Below are positions 7,698-17,690 of a stretch of 64,000 nucleotides of DNA, one piece after another; positions within the stretch are counted from its first letter, which is position 1, and each line of letters begins with the position of its first letter. The notes beneath the pieces are model-generated. The model was given only the letters and a program-made list of their open reading frames with translations. It searched no databases and was not told the DNA's origin. The stretch covers positions 310,001-374,000 of the forward strand of contig NZ_CP047951.1 in assembly GCF_014279755.1 (NCBI RefSeq). The letters run 5' to 3'. Source of the stretch: Synechococcus sp. PROS-U-1 (GTDB taxonomy: Bacteria > Cyanobacteriota > Cyanobacteriia > PCC-6307 > Cyanobiaceae). The position numbers and the translations under genes are program-made.

Positions 7698-8129
7698 TCA
7701 GTTGCTGATTCTGCGTAATAAATCTGGTTGCCGTTGCATTTCTGTTTTGATTTCGTCAAGCATGTGTCTGCTTTTTGTATAAACAATGACCTCTAAATTC
7801 TTTACAGCCTCGTGTATTTTCCAGAGGCCAACTTGTATTTCAGAGCGTGCATATGTTACCTGCCATGCGTCTGGGTGAGGTCGGCCGACTTGCTTCACCG
7901 TGATCAGGGTCCAAAAAGAGTTGCGGCGCTGCATCGCTTGGTAGCAGTGGCACACCGCGCCATCGGCTTGCTTTGTTCTCTCGAAGCCGATCTCCTGTAA
8001 TTGATCGCTCCAGTCAGGCATTTTTGAAGGCATGAGCTGTCGACTCCCAACGCGTTCAGTTTGCCAGCTCGTCTGAACGTAGTAGTTAGACTCGGGATCG
8101 GCAAACGCTATAAGATTTAATTGCCCCAT
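7698..8129 (-). CDS. Hypothetical protein, 143 residues
   Basis: The frame runs from an ATG at 8127-8129 and encodes a soluble protein beginning MGQLNLIAFADPESNYYV. Mixed beta and helical segments follow (WQVTYARSEIQVGLWKIHEA, then a charged helix ending RQPDLLRRISN). I recognise no domain. AAGGGA directly abuts the ATG, which is too close for an ideal ribosome site, so the start is uncertain. It is the last gene of the accessory stretch before thiD, which is divergent from it with about 210 bp between. Confidence 0.6.
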   Translation of the reverse strand: MGQLNLIAFADPESNYYVQTSWQTERVGSRQLMPSKMPDWSDQLQEIGFERTKQADGAVCHCYQAMQRRNSFWTLITVKQVGRPHPDAWQVTYARSEIQVGLWKIHEAVKNLEVIVYTKSRHMLDEIKTEMQRQPDLLRRISN

Positions 8130-8343
8130 TCCCTTGCTCAGTTTCTGTTACGGCGATCAGTATTCGTTTTTGCCCTATGGCCGATCAAATTGAGCGAGAT
8201 GCTGGGCTCAAAGTCGCTAGAATTTTCGTTTTTTGCCGAAATGGCGAGTAGGTTTTACAAGTGAGCAAGGGCTGTTGCTCATGGTGAAACTGATCTTTGC
8301 CTAATGTGAATCGGCTGATGTCTGATTCGTTGCAGGTTGATTA

Positions 8344-9156
8344 ATGATGAAAAGCCCGGGGCGCTGCTTGTCGGCGCTGACGATTGGTGGAAGCGATTCT
8401 GCTGGTGGTGCTGGTATCCAGGCAGACATCAAAACCTTTCAGCACTTCGATGTTCACGGTGCATCCGTGATCACGTGTGTCACGGCTCAAAACAGTCTTG
8501 GTGTCACGCATGTTGAACCCCTCAGTTGTCATTCGGTTGCTCAGCAGATCGAGGCTGTTTGTTCGGATCTCGTTATTCCTGCGTTGAAAACGGGGATGTT
8601 GTACTCGTCGGAGCTCGTGGAGGCTGTCGCTGATGCATTGCGATTGTTCGAGGGTTCCACCGTGGTTGATCCGGTAATGGTGTCTCGAGCGGGCTCAAGG
8701 CTGTTGAGTGGAGATGCCGTCGCGAAGTATCAACAACTTCTGTTCCCGCTCGCCACGTTGTTGACGCCCAATCTGCACGAGGCTGCTCTTCTCACGGGCC
8801 GCGAGATCAATGGCAAGGTCGATGTAGAGCATGCGGCTCAGTGCTTGTTGGAGCGTGGTCCCCAGGCCGTGCTGATTAAAGGTGGCGGTTTGCCTGAGTT
8901 GGCAGGTCAGGATTTTTTTTGTTCTGGTGATGCTCCTGGCGTCTGGCGATCACAACCCGCAATTACGACTCCCCACACGCACGGGACGGGGTGCACCCTC
9001 AGTGCGGCAATCACGGCTGCGCTCGTTCTTGGTCGACCACTCGCAGATGCCGTGATTCAGGCCAAGATCTATGTCAACCAAGCATTGCTCCAGGCGGTTG
9101 CCTTTGGACATGGACCTGGGTGTGTTGGCCACAGGATCGAACCTCTGAGCCCGTGA
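8344..9156 (+). CDS. thiD: Hydroxymethylpyrimidine / phosphomethylpyrimidine kinase
   Basis: ThiD phosphorylates HMP and HMP-phosphate in the pyrimidine branch of thiamin synthesis. The 270-residue protein is of usual length. It has the N-terminal substrate loop TIGGSDSAGGAGIQAD (13-28), the central MLYS and VVDPVMVS segments, KGGG (about 179-182), and the C-terminal anion-hole motif HTHGTGCTLS (211-220) with Cys217. Two adjacent ATG codons (8344 and 8347) are possible starts. There is no thiE or thiC neighbour and no TPP-riboswitch-like leader. The end faces the DUF1997 gene, and a shared hairpin lies in that junction. Confidence 0.95.
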   Translation: MMKSPGRCLSALTIGGSDSAGGAGIQADIKTFQHFDVHGASVITCVTAQNSLGVTHVEPLSCHSVAQQIEAVCSDLVIPALKTGMLYSSELVEAVADALRLFEGSTVVDPVMVSRAGSRLLSGDAVAKYQQLLFPLATLLTPNLHEAALLTGREINGKVDVEHAAQCLLERGPQAVLIKGGGLPELAGQDFFCSGDAPGVWRSQPAITTPHTHGTGCTLSAAITAALVLGRPLADAVIQAKIYVNQALLQAVAFGHGPGCVGHRIEPLSP

Positions 9157-9178
9157 GCTAAGCCCCATCCCTGCTGCT

Positions 9179-9787
9179 CTAGAAGGCTGCCCGCTGACGG
9201 GGTGGGCAGCTCAGTCCACGGCTGGCATGGAAATCCTCTTGGACCTTCCAGGTCAGCCGACGCGAGATCTGACGGACGATCTGCTTCAGCAGATGGTCAC
9301 CGCTGCTCTGGACCAACTGATCCGGAAGCATCGCAATCACCTTGGGCAGCCGGATCCAGACTTTGAGATCCAGATCCCACTGCACTGAAGTGTTCTCCTG
9401 TTCGGGGATCAGTCGCATCCCAGCGCGGAAGTCGACGTCATAGTGATTCCGCAGTGCGAGGGGCTGCGGCACCGTGCGCACGGTTTCGATGCGGTAGATC
9501 CCTTCCTGTTGCGGCAGCAGCCGCAGAGCGATCGTTGGCTCCACTTCGAAGCCGAAGTTGCCGAACCGTCCCAGGGTCAGGCTGTAGGACTGCTGATCGA
9601 TAGCCTCAACCTGCATCGGACTGGCGCAACGCTTAAACCAGCTCTGATGGTCATCCAGGTAGTGCGCCACCACCGCTTGGGGAGCCAGCATGTGCATTGA
9701 ATCTTCGAAATGGCTGCTGTAGCAGCGCACCTGAGGATCGGCACCGTGAAGCTGATTGTCGGTTTCAGTGGGCGACAAGACCGTCAC
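9179..9787 (-). CDS. DUF1997 family protein
   Basis: The 202-residue soluble protein matches the DUF1997 family of cyanobacteria and plastids. It has the N-terminal SSHFEDSMHMLAPQAVVAHYLDDHQSWF segment in two parts (about 24-51), the LTLGRFGNFGFEVEP core and the DLDLKVWIRLPKVIAMLP strand. The fold is probably START-like with a lipid- or pigment-sized pocket, but no activity is proven. The last nine codons overlap repeat copy 2, so the family C-terminus may have been altered by that sequence. The start is reasonable but not supported by a strong ribosome site. The gene is convergent with thiD. Confidence 0.8.
   Translation of the reverse strand: MTVLSPTETDNQLHGADPQVRCYSSHFEDSMHMLAPQAVVAHYLDDHQSWFKRCASPMQVEAIDQQSYSLTLGRFGNFGFEVEPTIALRLLPQQEGIYRIETVRTVPQPLALRNHYDVDFRAGMRLIPEQENTSVQWDLDLKVWIRLPKVIAMLPDQLVQSSGDHLLKQIVRQISRRLTWKVQEDFHASRGLSCPPRQRAAF
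9181..9210 (+). repeat. 30-bp direct repeat, copy 2, inside the end of the DUF1997 gene
   Basis: This matches 4679-4708 at 29 of 30 bases. The hairpin (GGCTGCCCGC / GTGGGCAGCT with wobbles, loop TGACGGG) starts 26 bases after the thiD stop and could act as its terminator. On the minus strand the same bases encode the last residues of the DUF1997 protein (CPPRQRAAF plus stop). Confidence 0.8.
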
Positions 9788-9848
9788 GGATGAGGAGCTG
9801 CCAGCGAAGGGCGGACTAAAGATGAACCAATGTAAAGCTCCTTGAGAT

Positions 9849-11048
9849 TCAGTTTTCGCTCAATTGCATCAGTTTTTCGATCACCTCTTCCACAGCTCGG
9901 TCTGGGGTTGAGGCGCCTGAGGTGATTCCCACCTTGACGGGGCCTTTAGGCAGGAAATCTCCCTCACGACAGAGCTCGGCGGCCAGTGGTTTGTGCTCGA
10001 TTGAATTGCTGCCAACGTCAATGCGCTCGGGCGTGTCGATGTGAAAGGAGCGGATGCCGCGGCTGATGGCAATCTCCTGCAGGTGGGTGGTGTTGGACGA
10101 GTTGAAACCGCCGATCACCACCATCAAGTCCAACGGTTCATCCACCAGGGAGAACATGGCGTCCTGACGCTCCTGGGTCGCGTCGCAGATGGTGTTGAAG
10201 GCCAGGAAGTGATCGTTGAGCTGGGTTGGACCGTATTTGCTCAACATCGTGCGCTCGAACAGACGTCCGATTTCCTCCGTTTCGCTCTTGAGCATCGTGG
10301 TCTGGTTGGCGACTCCCAACCGTTCAAGGTCTCTGTCGGGATCGAAACCAGGGGAGCACGCTTTGGCAAAGCGCTCGATGAAGGCATCACGGTTTCCGTT
10401 GCCGAGGATGTAGTCGGCGACGTACTGCGCTTCTTCCAGATCCAGCACCACCAGATAGGTCCCGGCAAATGAGCTCGTGGCCAGGGTCTCCTCGTGCTTC
10501 ACCTTGCCGTGAATGATCGAGGTGAAGGTGTGCTTTTTGTGTTTCTCCACGGTGTTCCACACCTTGGAGACCCAGGGACAGGTGGTGTCAACGATGTGGC
10601 AGCCCCGCTCATTCAGCAACTGCATTTCCTGAACGGTGGCGCCGAATGCCGGAAGAATCACCACATCACCGGAGGTGACACCGGAGAAATCCTTCACCCC
10701 CTGTTCGACAGGAATGAACTGCACATTCATCTCCCTGAGATGATCGTTCACAGAGGGGTTGTGAATGATCTCGTTCGTGATCCAGAGACGCTCGCTGGGG
10801 TAGTGCCTGCGGGTCTCGTAGGCCATCGCTACGGCACGTTCAACACCCCAACAAAACCCGAAGGCTTCCGCCAGTCGAACGTTGAGCCGACCGTGTTCAA
10901 GCCGGTAGCCGTTATCCCGAATCGTGCCGATCAGTCCGCTCTGGTAGGCCTGCTCGAGGCTTTCCGCCACTTCCTCGGCACGCCCGAAGCCTCGCCGGTT
11001 GTAACGCTCGGAATGGTGGAGGGAGCGCTTGAAGGCGTGGGTGTCCAT
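9849..11048 (-). CDS. ispH: 4-hydroxy-3-methylbut-2-enyl diphosphate reductase
   Basis: IspH (LytB) makes IPP and DMAPP from HMBPP as the last step of the MEP isoprenoid pathway. At 399 residues it is of the longer cyanobacterial/plant type with an extra N-terminal segment. The three Fe-S cysteines are visible in [11 protein letters not shown] (Cys66), DTTCPWV (Cys157) and [11 protein letters not shown] (Cys288). HGKVKHEE and [10 protein letters not shown] match the substrate-binding regions. Isoprenoids supply carotenoids, chlorophyll phytol and quinones, so the gene is essential in a phototroph. Confidence 0.97.
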   Translation of the reverse strand: MDTHAFKRSLHHSERYNRRGFGRAEEVAESLEQAYQSGLIGTIRDNGYRLEHGRLNVRLAEAFGFCWGVERAVAMAYETRRHYPSERLWITNEIIHNPSVNDHLREMNVQFIPVEQGVKDFSGVTSGDVVILPAFGATVQEMQLLNERGCHIVDTTCPWVSKVWNTVEKHKKHTFTSIIHGKVKHEETLATSSFAGTYLVVLDLEEAQYVADYILGNGNRDAFIERFAKACSPGFDPDRDLERLGVANQTTMLKSETEEIGRLFERTMLSKYGPTQLNDHFLAFNTICDATQERQDAMFSLVDEPLDLMVVIGGFNSSNTTHLQEIAISRGIRSFHIDTPERIDVGSNSIEHKPLAAELCREGDFLPKGPVKVGITSGASTPDRAVEEVIEKLMQLSEN

Positions 11049-11102
11049 GGAGGGCGCTGGAGTGAGGTAACTCTATGTGGCCTGAAGCGGCGAGTCGGGC
11101 AG

Positions 11103-11132
11103 TAAAAAAGCCCGGCCGATCGGCCGGGCTTG
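11103..11132 (-). terminator. Rho-independent terminator of the ammonium transporter gene
   Basis: A palindromic stem (AAGCCCGGCC / GGCCGGGCTT around GATC) is followed on the minus strand by TTTTTT. It lies about 27 bases after the amt stop codon. Confidence 0.92.
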
Positions 11133-11158
11133 AGAACAACAACAGTGTCTGAAGTGGA

Positions 11159-12631
<1,473 letters not shown>

Positions 12632-12657
12632 GAACGAGGTTGCAGAGCTGCGAGACA

Positions 12658-12678
12658 CGTCTGGAATGTTCCCAGACG
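12658..12678 (-). promoter_or_regulatory. Hairpin in the amt leader (CGTCTGG, 7-base loop, CCAGACG)
   Basis: A perfect 7-bp inverted repeat around a 7-base loop lies 27 bases before the chosen amt ATG, between sfsA and amt. No T-run follows on the minus strand, so it is not a standard terminator. It may affect amt mRNA stability or translation, or mark the end of the sfsA transcript. Confidence 0.35.
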
Positions 12679-12715
12679 AACAAAACCAAGGTGCCTGGGG
12701 GGAGCCCCCTTCCAT

Positions 12716-12729
12716 GTTCGATCTGCTAC
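12716..12729 (-). promoter_or_regulatory. Weak NtcA-like site upstream of amt (GTA-N8-AAC)
   Basis: Read on the minus strand, the site is GTA, eight bases, AAC: one half-site is perfect and the other has one mismatch to GTA-N8-TAC. The -10 hexamer expected 22 bp downstream reads CACCTT rather than TAN3T. The site is 85 bases before the amt ATG, just downstream of the sfsA stop codon. The call rests mainly on the known NtcA control of amt genes. Confidence 0.25.
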
Positions 12730-12735
12730 CAAAAA

Positions 12736-13500
12736 TCAAACTGGTCTGACTGGACGCACTCCCTGCCAATGCACCGCGTCGGCGGCAAAGCTGAAACAGC
12801 ACGGCAGAACCTCCACGCCGCTGTCGGTGGATTGGCGAAACAGTTCTCCGTAGCGCGGATCGGCACTGTCGCCGGGAGCAAAGTCGTTCACATCTGGGCG
12901 GCTGAGGCAGGGCACGAGCACCGCCCGAGCTTCCGGGAGCACACCCATGAGCTCGATTAGATGCTTTTGGCCCCGCTCGGTCACTGTGTCAGGGAATAGT
13001 GCTGTTTTGCCGTCGGTCCAGGTTGTGTTCTTCACCTCTAGGTAGATCAGTCGTTGATCGGGGTTCTGTTCTGCCGGGGTGAGCAGGAGGTCAATCCGGC
13101 TGCGCTTGTTTGTTCCGTAGGCCACCTCCCGGCGGATTCCCGCAATCGCACCGAGTTGAGTGTTGAGACAACCCGCTTCGATCGTGGCCCGAATCAAGCG
13201 GTTGGGGAGGGCGGTGTTAATGCCGACCCAGCAGGGTTTGCCCTCTGCACCTGGAACTTCGGCTTGTTCCCAGGTCCAGGCCAGCTTGCGTTTCGGGGAG
13301 GGTGCGTGGCGGAGTCGCACCTTTTGGCCAGGGATCAAGACACCGGTCATTGGACCGGTATTGGCGCAATGGGCCGTGACGGTTTCACCGCTGCTTAGTT
13401 CCACATCGGCCAGAAAGCGTTTGTAGCGCTTCAGCAGCACGCCCTCCGTTAGGGGTTCAAAACGCAGCAGGGCATCGCCTGGAGAGGGAAGGCCAGTCAT
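12736..13500 (-). CDS. sfsA: SfsA family protein (sugar fermentation stimulation homologue)
   Basis: The 254-residue product from the ATG at 13498-13500 contains the family sequence RYKRFLADVELSSGE, the nucleotide-like HCANTGPM (about 45-52) and YLEVKNTTW. The latter resembles a PD-(D/E)xK nuclease core (E-x-K), and ALFPDTVTERGQKHL completes the conserved C-terminal block. SfsA is thought to bind DNA, possibly as a nuclease, but its role is unsettled. The longer in-frame start at 13581 would overlap the divergent murJ gene and lacks family support. The gene lies directly upstream of amt. Confidence 0.93.
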   Translation of the reverse strand: MTGLPSPGDALLRFEPLTEGVLLKRYKRFLADVELSSGETVTAHCANTGPMTGVLIPGQKVRLRHAPSPKRKLAWTWEQAEVPGAEGKPCWVGINTALPNRLIRATIEAGCLNTQLGAIAGIRREVAYGTNKRSRIDLLLTPAEQNPDQRLIYLEVKNTTWTDGKTALFPDTVTERGQKHLIELMGVLPEARAVLVPCLSRPDVNDFAPGDSADPRYGELFRQSTDSGVEVLPCCFSFAADAVHWQGVRPVRPV

Positions 13501-13568
13501 GGCAGCAGCTGAGATTGGCCCATGGTCTCGTGCGATGCATTCACAATGCGCCCAGTGCTGGGGGCGGA

Positions 13569-15176
13569 ATGGCGCGTTCACTCAAGGGGATCGCACTGGT
13601 GGTGACCCTTGGCACCCTGCTGAGCAAGGTGGGTGGCCTCATCCGGCAGCTGGTGATCGCAGCGGCCTTCGGGGTTGGTGCTGCCTATGACGCGTACAAC
13701 TACGCCTACGTGCTGCCTGGATTTCTTTTGATCCTGCTCGGGGGAATCAATGGCCCTTTCCACAGCGCCATGGTGAGTGTTCTCAGCCGGCGCCCCCGGG
13801 CTGAAGGGGCTCACATTCTTGCGGCGCTCAACACCAGCGTCAGCGCTCTGCTTGTGCTGGTCACGATCGTTCTGGTGCTGGCGGCGGATCCCCTGATCAC
13901 CCTGGTGGGGCCGGGTCTGGCGCCTGATCTTCACGCCATCGCCAGGGTTCAGCTGCAGGTCATGGCACCGATGGCGCTGCTGGCCGGACTGATTGGGCTC
14001 GGCTTCGGATCCCTCAATGCTGCAGATGAATTCTGGATTCCGGCGATCTCACCGCTGATGTCCAGCGGGGCCTTGATCCTGGCTGTGGGACTTCTGTGGT
14101 GGCAGCTCGGTGCTGACATTGCCTTGCCGTCCGCCGCCATGACCGGAGGTGTGGTGTTGGCATTCGCCACGTTGGTGGGGGCTTTATTGCAGTGGTTGAT
14201 CCAGCTGCCGGCTTTGATCCAGCAGGGGTTGGCTCGGTTCCAATTGGTCTGGGACTGGCGGCATCCCGGCGTGCGGGAGGTCTGGCGTGTGATGGGGCCC
14301 GCGACGCTGTCGTCCGGAATGCTTCAGATCAATGTGTTCACGGATCTGTTTTTCGCCTCTGGAATCGTCGGTGCGGCTGCGGGTCTGGGGTACGCCAATT
14401 TGCTGGTGCAAACGCCGCTGGGCCTGATCTCGAATGCACTCCTGGTGCCCTTGCTGCCCACCTTCGCCAGGCTCACGGCGCCGGCCGATCGACCGCAGCT
14501 GATCGAACGGATCCGGCAGGGGCTGATGCTGTCCACAGCATCGATGATTCCTCTCGGCGGTCTGTTCATCGCCTTGGGTGGTCCCATCGTCGCCCTGGTC
14601 TACGAGCGTGGAGCCTTCGATGCGACAGCGGCTCAGCTGGTGACGGGTTTGCTGATGGCCTACGGCCTGGGCATGCCGGCTTACCTCGGTCGGGATGTGC
14701 TGGTGCGTGTCTTTTATGCCCTCGGCGATGGGACGACGCCCTTTCGGTTCTCGCTGGCGGGGATCGGTCTGAATGTGGTTTTTGATTGGCTGTTGGTGGG
14801 TGGCCCGACCCCTTGGGGGAATCAGTCGCCGTTCAATTTCGGAGCGCCCGGGTTGGTGCTCGCCACGGTCGCCATCAACCTGCTCACCTGTCTCGCCCTT
14901 TTGGTTGCTTTGCAGCAACGGATCTCAGGCCTCCCATTGCGGCGCTGGGGGCTTGATCTTTTGCGGCTGGCCATCGCTGGTCTGCTGGCCGCTGGGGGAG
15001 CCTGGGTTCTGTTGGCTGCTTTTAGCTGGCCCTCAGGGCTCGTGGGCCTGCTGCTGCAGGTGTCTGCACCTGGCCTGCTGGGTTTGGTGCTGTTTGCCTT
15101 GATCGGTGCTCAACTCAAGGTGCAGGAGGTGCGTGAGATTTCACAGTTGGTGCTGGGCCGATTCAGGTCTCGCTGA
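13569..15176 (+). CDS. murJ: Lipid II flippase MurJ (MviN)
   Basis: MurJ moves lipid II across the inner membrane for peptidoglycan synthesis. The product from the ATG at 13569 is 535 residues with about 14 hydrophobic helices. The N-terminal ARSLKGIALVVTLGTLLSKVG and FVYERGAFDA-like (VYERGAFDA) segments match the MOP superfamily MviN group, and YALGDGTTPFRFS matches the conserved second-half motif. I prefer MARSLKG as the start over an upstream ATG (13515) because it matches the family N-terminus. The stop overlaps the convergent 87-residue gene by 14 bases. Confidence 0.94.
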   Translation: MARSLKGIALVVTLGTLLSKVGGLIRQLVIAAAFGVGAAYDAYNYAYVLPGFLLILLGGINGPFHSAMVSVLSRRPRAEGAHILAALNTSVSALLVLVTIVLVLAADPLITLVGPGLAPDLHAIARVQLQVMAPMALLAGLIGLGFGSLNAADEFWIPAISPLMSSGALILAVGLLWWQLGADIALPSAAMTGGVVLAFATLVGALLQWLIQLPALIQQGLARFQLVWDWRHPGVREVWRVMGPATLSSGMLQINVFTDLFFASGIVGAAAGLGYANLLVQTPLGLISNALLVPLLPTFARLTAPADRPQLIERIRQGLMLSTASMIPLGGLFIALGGPIVALVYERGAFDATAAQLVTGLLMAYGLGMPAYLGRDVLVRVFYALGDGTTPFRFSLAGIGLNVVFDWLLVGGPTPWGNQSPFNFGAPGLVLATVAINLLTCLALLVALQQRISGLPLRRWGLDLLRLAIAGLLAAGGAWVLLAAFSWPSGLVGLLLQVSAPGLLGLVLFALIGAQLKVQEVREISQLVLGRFRSR

Positions 15177-15426
15177 GACGAACATCACGCTCTTCACGCA
15201 CCTGAATGGGAAGTTCCAACTGTTCGCGACCCACGAGTTGTGGTCCTTGAACAGAAACGATCCGCGCTTCGATCCCGAATTCCTTGAAGGCGGTTTCCAG
15301 CTCTTGAATCAGGGCTTTTTCAACCTGAGCTTCTGCATCCACGACCCGCCCAATCAATCGTTCACCCAGTCGGCCGATGCGTTGGCGGACCACTTCTCGC
15401 GAGTTGGTGACTTCAATGATCAGCAC
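15163..15426 (-). CDS. Conserved hypothetical protein, 87 residues
   Basis: A GTG at 15424-15426 opens a small soluble protein (first residues MLIIEVTNSREVVRQRIGRL) with a long charged helix (VVDAEAQVEKALIQELETAF) and a short beta-rich end (ARIVSVQGPQLVG). I do not recognise a named family. It is read in the same direction as the DUF3181 gene, 27 bases downstream of it, so the two probably form an operon. Its end overlaps the murJ stop. A role in a small complex is possible but unsupported. Confidence 0.72.
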   Translation of the reverse strand: MLIIEVTNSREVVRQRIGRLGERLIGRVVDAEAQVEKALIQELETAFKEFGIEARIVSVQGPQLVGREQLELPIQVREERDVRLSET

Positions 15427-15453
15427 ACCAACCGCGGCGGATGGACTGCAACC

Positions 15454-15744
15454 TTATCCGCAGTACGGCTCGAGGATCTCTTCCAGATCACGCAGCTGGG
15501 TGGGTGGAATCAGCTTGGCGAGGGGCAGCTGGCTGGCACCTCCCGCCAGCGGCACCTTCACAGCATCGAGAGCCTGCCGAGCTGCCACTTCAGCACCTTG
15601 ATTGATGCGGGCACTGCATTCGATGGCCAGTGCGGAGGCCAGGTCGGCATCGCCTAGATAAAGATGCCAGCCGCTGATCTGAACGTAGAGGCGATCAGCC
15701 AAAGCGCTTTGAAGGTCCTGTAGGTCGCTGGCGGAAAGGGACAT
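15454..15744 (-). CDS. DUF3181 family protein
   Basis: The 96-residue protein carries ALADRLYVQISGWHLYLGDADL and the C-terminal PLPLA-type LAKLIPPTQLRDLEEIL. These match the cyanobacterial DUF3181 family, whose function is unknown. The sequence is soluble and mostly helical. It is the first gene of a probable two-gene operon with the 87-residue protein downstream and starts with an ordinary ATG. Confidence 0.8.
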   Translation of the reverse strand: MSLSASDLQDLQSALADRLYVQISGWHLYLGDADLASALAIECSARINQGAEVAARQALDAVKVPLAGGASQLPLAKLIPPTQLRDLEEILEPYCG

Positions 15745-15783
15745 CAGCCCAGGAAGATCAAGGGGAATACATCCATGCTGGCT

Positions 15784-16029
15784 TTATTCAACCGACTTGG
15801 GCCGCTGAAGAATCACCCAAATGAACTGGCCGAGCCACAGGGTTGCCCAGAGACCGGTGACCCAGGTCAGGCTCCCTGAAGGAAAGGGATGGCGCATCTC
15901 CTGTAGGAACCAGCCGCCGCTGTTCACCGCGGCAAAGATGCCGCCGTGCAGGCAGAGGTTCACGATGCGTTCGAAATGCCGGTATGTCGGATCCTCAGGG
16001 TTAGCGGGGCCATACCAGCGGATCGGCAT
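15784..16029 (-). CDS. Small two-helix membrane protein, 81 residues
   Basis: The protein begins MPIRWYGPANPEDPTYRHFERIV and has two hydrophobic segments (LHGGIFAAVNSGGWFL, about 28-43, and TWVTGLWATLWLGQFIWVIL, about 55-74). The aromatic-rich second helix suggests a thylakoid or plasma-membrane accessory protein, but I recognise no family. It stands alone between the DUF3181 pair and tRNA-Arg. The start is an ordinary ATG. Confidence 0.68.
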   Translation of the reverse strand: MPIRWYGPANPEDPTYRHFERIVNLCLHGGIFAAVNSGGWFLQEMRHPFPSGSLTWVTGLWATLWLGQFIWVILQRPKSVE

Positions 16030-16117
16030 TGCTCAGGCTCAGAAACCCCTGAATCCTGACGCGCTCCGGACCCAGTTGACGAGCGGACCCTCGATGGGGT
16101 GTGATGGTTCCACGCAA

Positions 16118-16191
16118 GCGCTTGTAGCTCAGCGGATTAGAGCATCTGACTACGGATCAGAGGGTCGGGAGTTCGAATCTCTCCAGGCGCG
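16118..16191 (+). tRNA. tRNA-Arg (ACG)
   Basis: All four arms fold. The acceptor is GCGCTTG with CAGGCGC, the D arm contains AGCTCAGC, the anticodon arm is TCTGA-CTACGGA-TCAGA giving anticodon ACG, and the T arm is GGGAG-TTCGAAT-CTCTC. The discriminator is G and CCA is not encoded. A terminator follows at once. Confidence 0.97.
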
Positions 16192-16195
16192 CTTC

Positions 16196-16222
16196 AACTG
16201 CCCTTCAGGGCAGTTTTTTTTT
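16196..16222 (+). terminator. Rho-independent terminator of tRNA-Arg
   Basis: An 8-bp stem (AACTGCCC / GGGCAGTT) with a TTCA loop is followed by an unbroken T-run. It begins four bases after the tRNA. Confidence 0.95.
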
Positions 16223-16285
16223 GGTTGATCGGTCGAGCTGATCGCAATGGTTTCTTACGATTGGTCAAAGCTTTACTGACACTTC

Positions 16286-17575
16286 ATGAGCCAGGCTTCT
16301 GGACGCGCCATCGACGCAGATCTGGCTCAGTCAGATCCCGATATCGCCGCGTACATCAACCAGGAACGGCAGCGTCAGGAAACCCATCTTGAGCTGATCG
16401 CATCGGAGAACTTCGCGTCCCGTGCGGTGATGCAGGCTCAGGGTTCCGTTCTCACCAACAAATACGCCGAGGGTCTGCCCAGCAAGCGCTATTACGGCGG
16501 TTGTGAGCACGTTGATGCCATTGAAGAGCTGGCCATCGAGCGGGCCAAGCAGTTGTTTGGGGCCGCTTGGGCCAATGTGCAGCCCCACAGCGGTGCCCAG
16601 GCCAACTTCGCTGTTTTTCTGGCTCTGCTGCAGCCCGGCGACACGATCATGGGGCTTGACTTATCCCATGGCGGTCATCTGACCCATGGATCTCCGGTCA
16701 ACGTCAGTGGCAAATGGTTCAACGTTGTTCAGTACGGCGTTGACAAGGGGACCCAACGCCTTGATATGGAGGCGATTCGGCAGCTTGCGCTGGAGCACAA
16801 GCCCAAGCTGATTGTTTGTGGTTATTCCGCTTATCCGCGCACGATTGATTTCGCGGCGTTCCGCGCCATCGCCGATGAAGTGGGTGCCTATCTATTGGCC
16901 GATATGGCCCATATCGCCGGCCTCGTGGCCGCTGGCGTGCATCCCAGCCCAGTCCCCCATTGCGATGTGGTGACCACCACCACCCACAAGACCCTGCGCG
17001 GTCCCCGCGGTGGTCTGATCCTGTGTCGCGATGCTGATTTCGCAAAAAAATTCGATAAGGCCGTCTTCCCGGGCAGTCAGGGCGGCCCGTTGGAGCACGT
17101 CATCGCGGCCAAGGCAGTGGCTTTTGGTGAAGCCTTGCAGCCTTCGTTCCAGGCTTACAGCCAGCAGGTGGTCGCCAATGCGGCGGCCCTTGCTGAACAG
17201 TTGATCGCACGCGGAATCGATGTCGTTAGCGGTGGCACCGACAACCACGTAGTTCTGCTGGATCTGCGGGGCATCGGGATGACTGGAAAAGTGGCTGACC
17301 TGCTGGTGAGTGATGTGCACATCACAGCCAACAAGAACACCGTTCCCTTCGACCCCGAATCGCCTTTCGTCACCAGCGGGCTGCGGCTCGGGACCGCTGC
17401 GCTCACCACGCGAGGTTTCGATGTTCCAGCCTTCCAAGAGGTCGCTGATGTGATCGCCGACCGTCTTTTGAACCCTGAAGATGATGGGATTCGTCAGCGT
17501 TGCCTTGACCGGGTGGCTGCGCTCTGTGAGCGCTTCCCGCTCTATGCCGACAGCAAGCAGCCGGTTCTGGCGTGA
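16286..17575 (+). CDS. glyA: Serine hydroxymethyltransferase
   Basis: GlyA interconverts serine and glycine and loads one-carbon units on tetrahydrofolate. In a cyanobacterium it also touches photorespiratory glycine. The 429-residue PLP enzyme is full length. It shows LIASENFAS (38-46), the GGxxHxDxxE-type segment [12 protein letters not shown] (69-80), and [14 protein letters not shown] (230-243) with the PLP lysine at 235. The ATG at 16286 gives the expected N-terminus. There is no glycine-riboswitch-like leader between the tRNA terminator and the gene. Confidence 0.97.
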   Translation: MSQASGRAIDADLAQSDPDIAAYINQERQRQETHLELIASENFASRAVMQAQGSVLTNKYAEGLPSKRYYGGCEHVDAIEELAIERAKQLFGAAWANVQPHSGAQANFAVFLALLQPGDTIMGLDLSHGGHLTHGSPVNVSGKWFNVVQYGVDKGTQRLDMEAIRQLALEHKPKLIVCGYSAYPRTIDFAAFRAIADEVGAYLLADMAHIAGLVAAGVHPSPVPHCDVVTTTTHKTLRGPRGGLILCRDADFAKKFDKAVFPGSQGGPLEHVIAAKAVAFGEALQPSFQAYSQQVVANAAALAEQLIARGIDVVSGGTDNHVVLLDLRGIGMTGKVADLLVSDVHITANKNTVPFDPESPFVTSGLRLGTAALTTRGFDVPAFQEVADVIADRLLNPEDDGIRQRCLDRVAALCERFPLYADSKQPVLA

Positions 17576-17690
17576 GGTTCGGCGCTTCCGAATGGACAAG
17601 CGTGGCTGGTTTCTGGTGTGCGGGTTGCAGGCTCTTTAGGATTGGGACGACTCCTTCTGACCGGGGGATCGTCTCTTTTCTGGAGCATTC

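Noticed and set aside
8130-8343. Possible TPP riboswitch upstream of thiD
   Set aside because: The conserved CTGAGA core is absent; only a short simple hairpin (GAGCAA / TTGCTC at 8263-8280) is visible.
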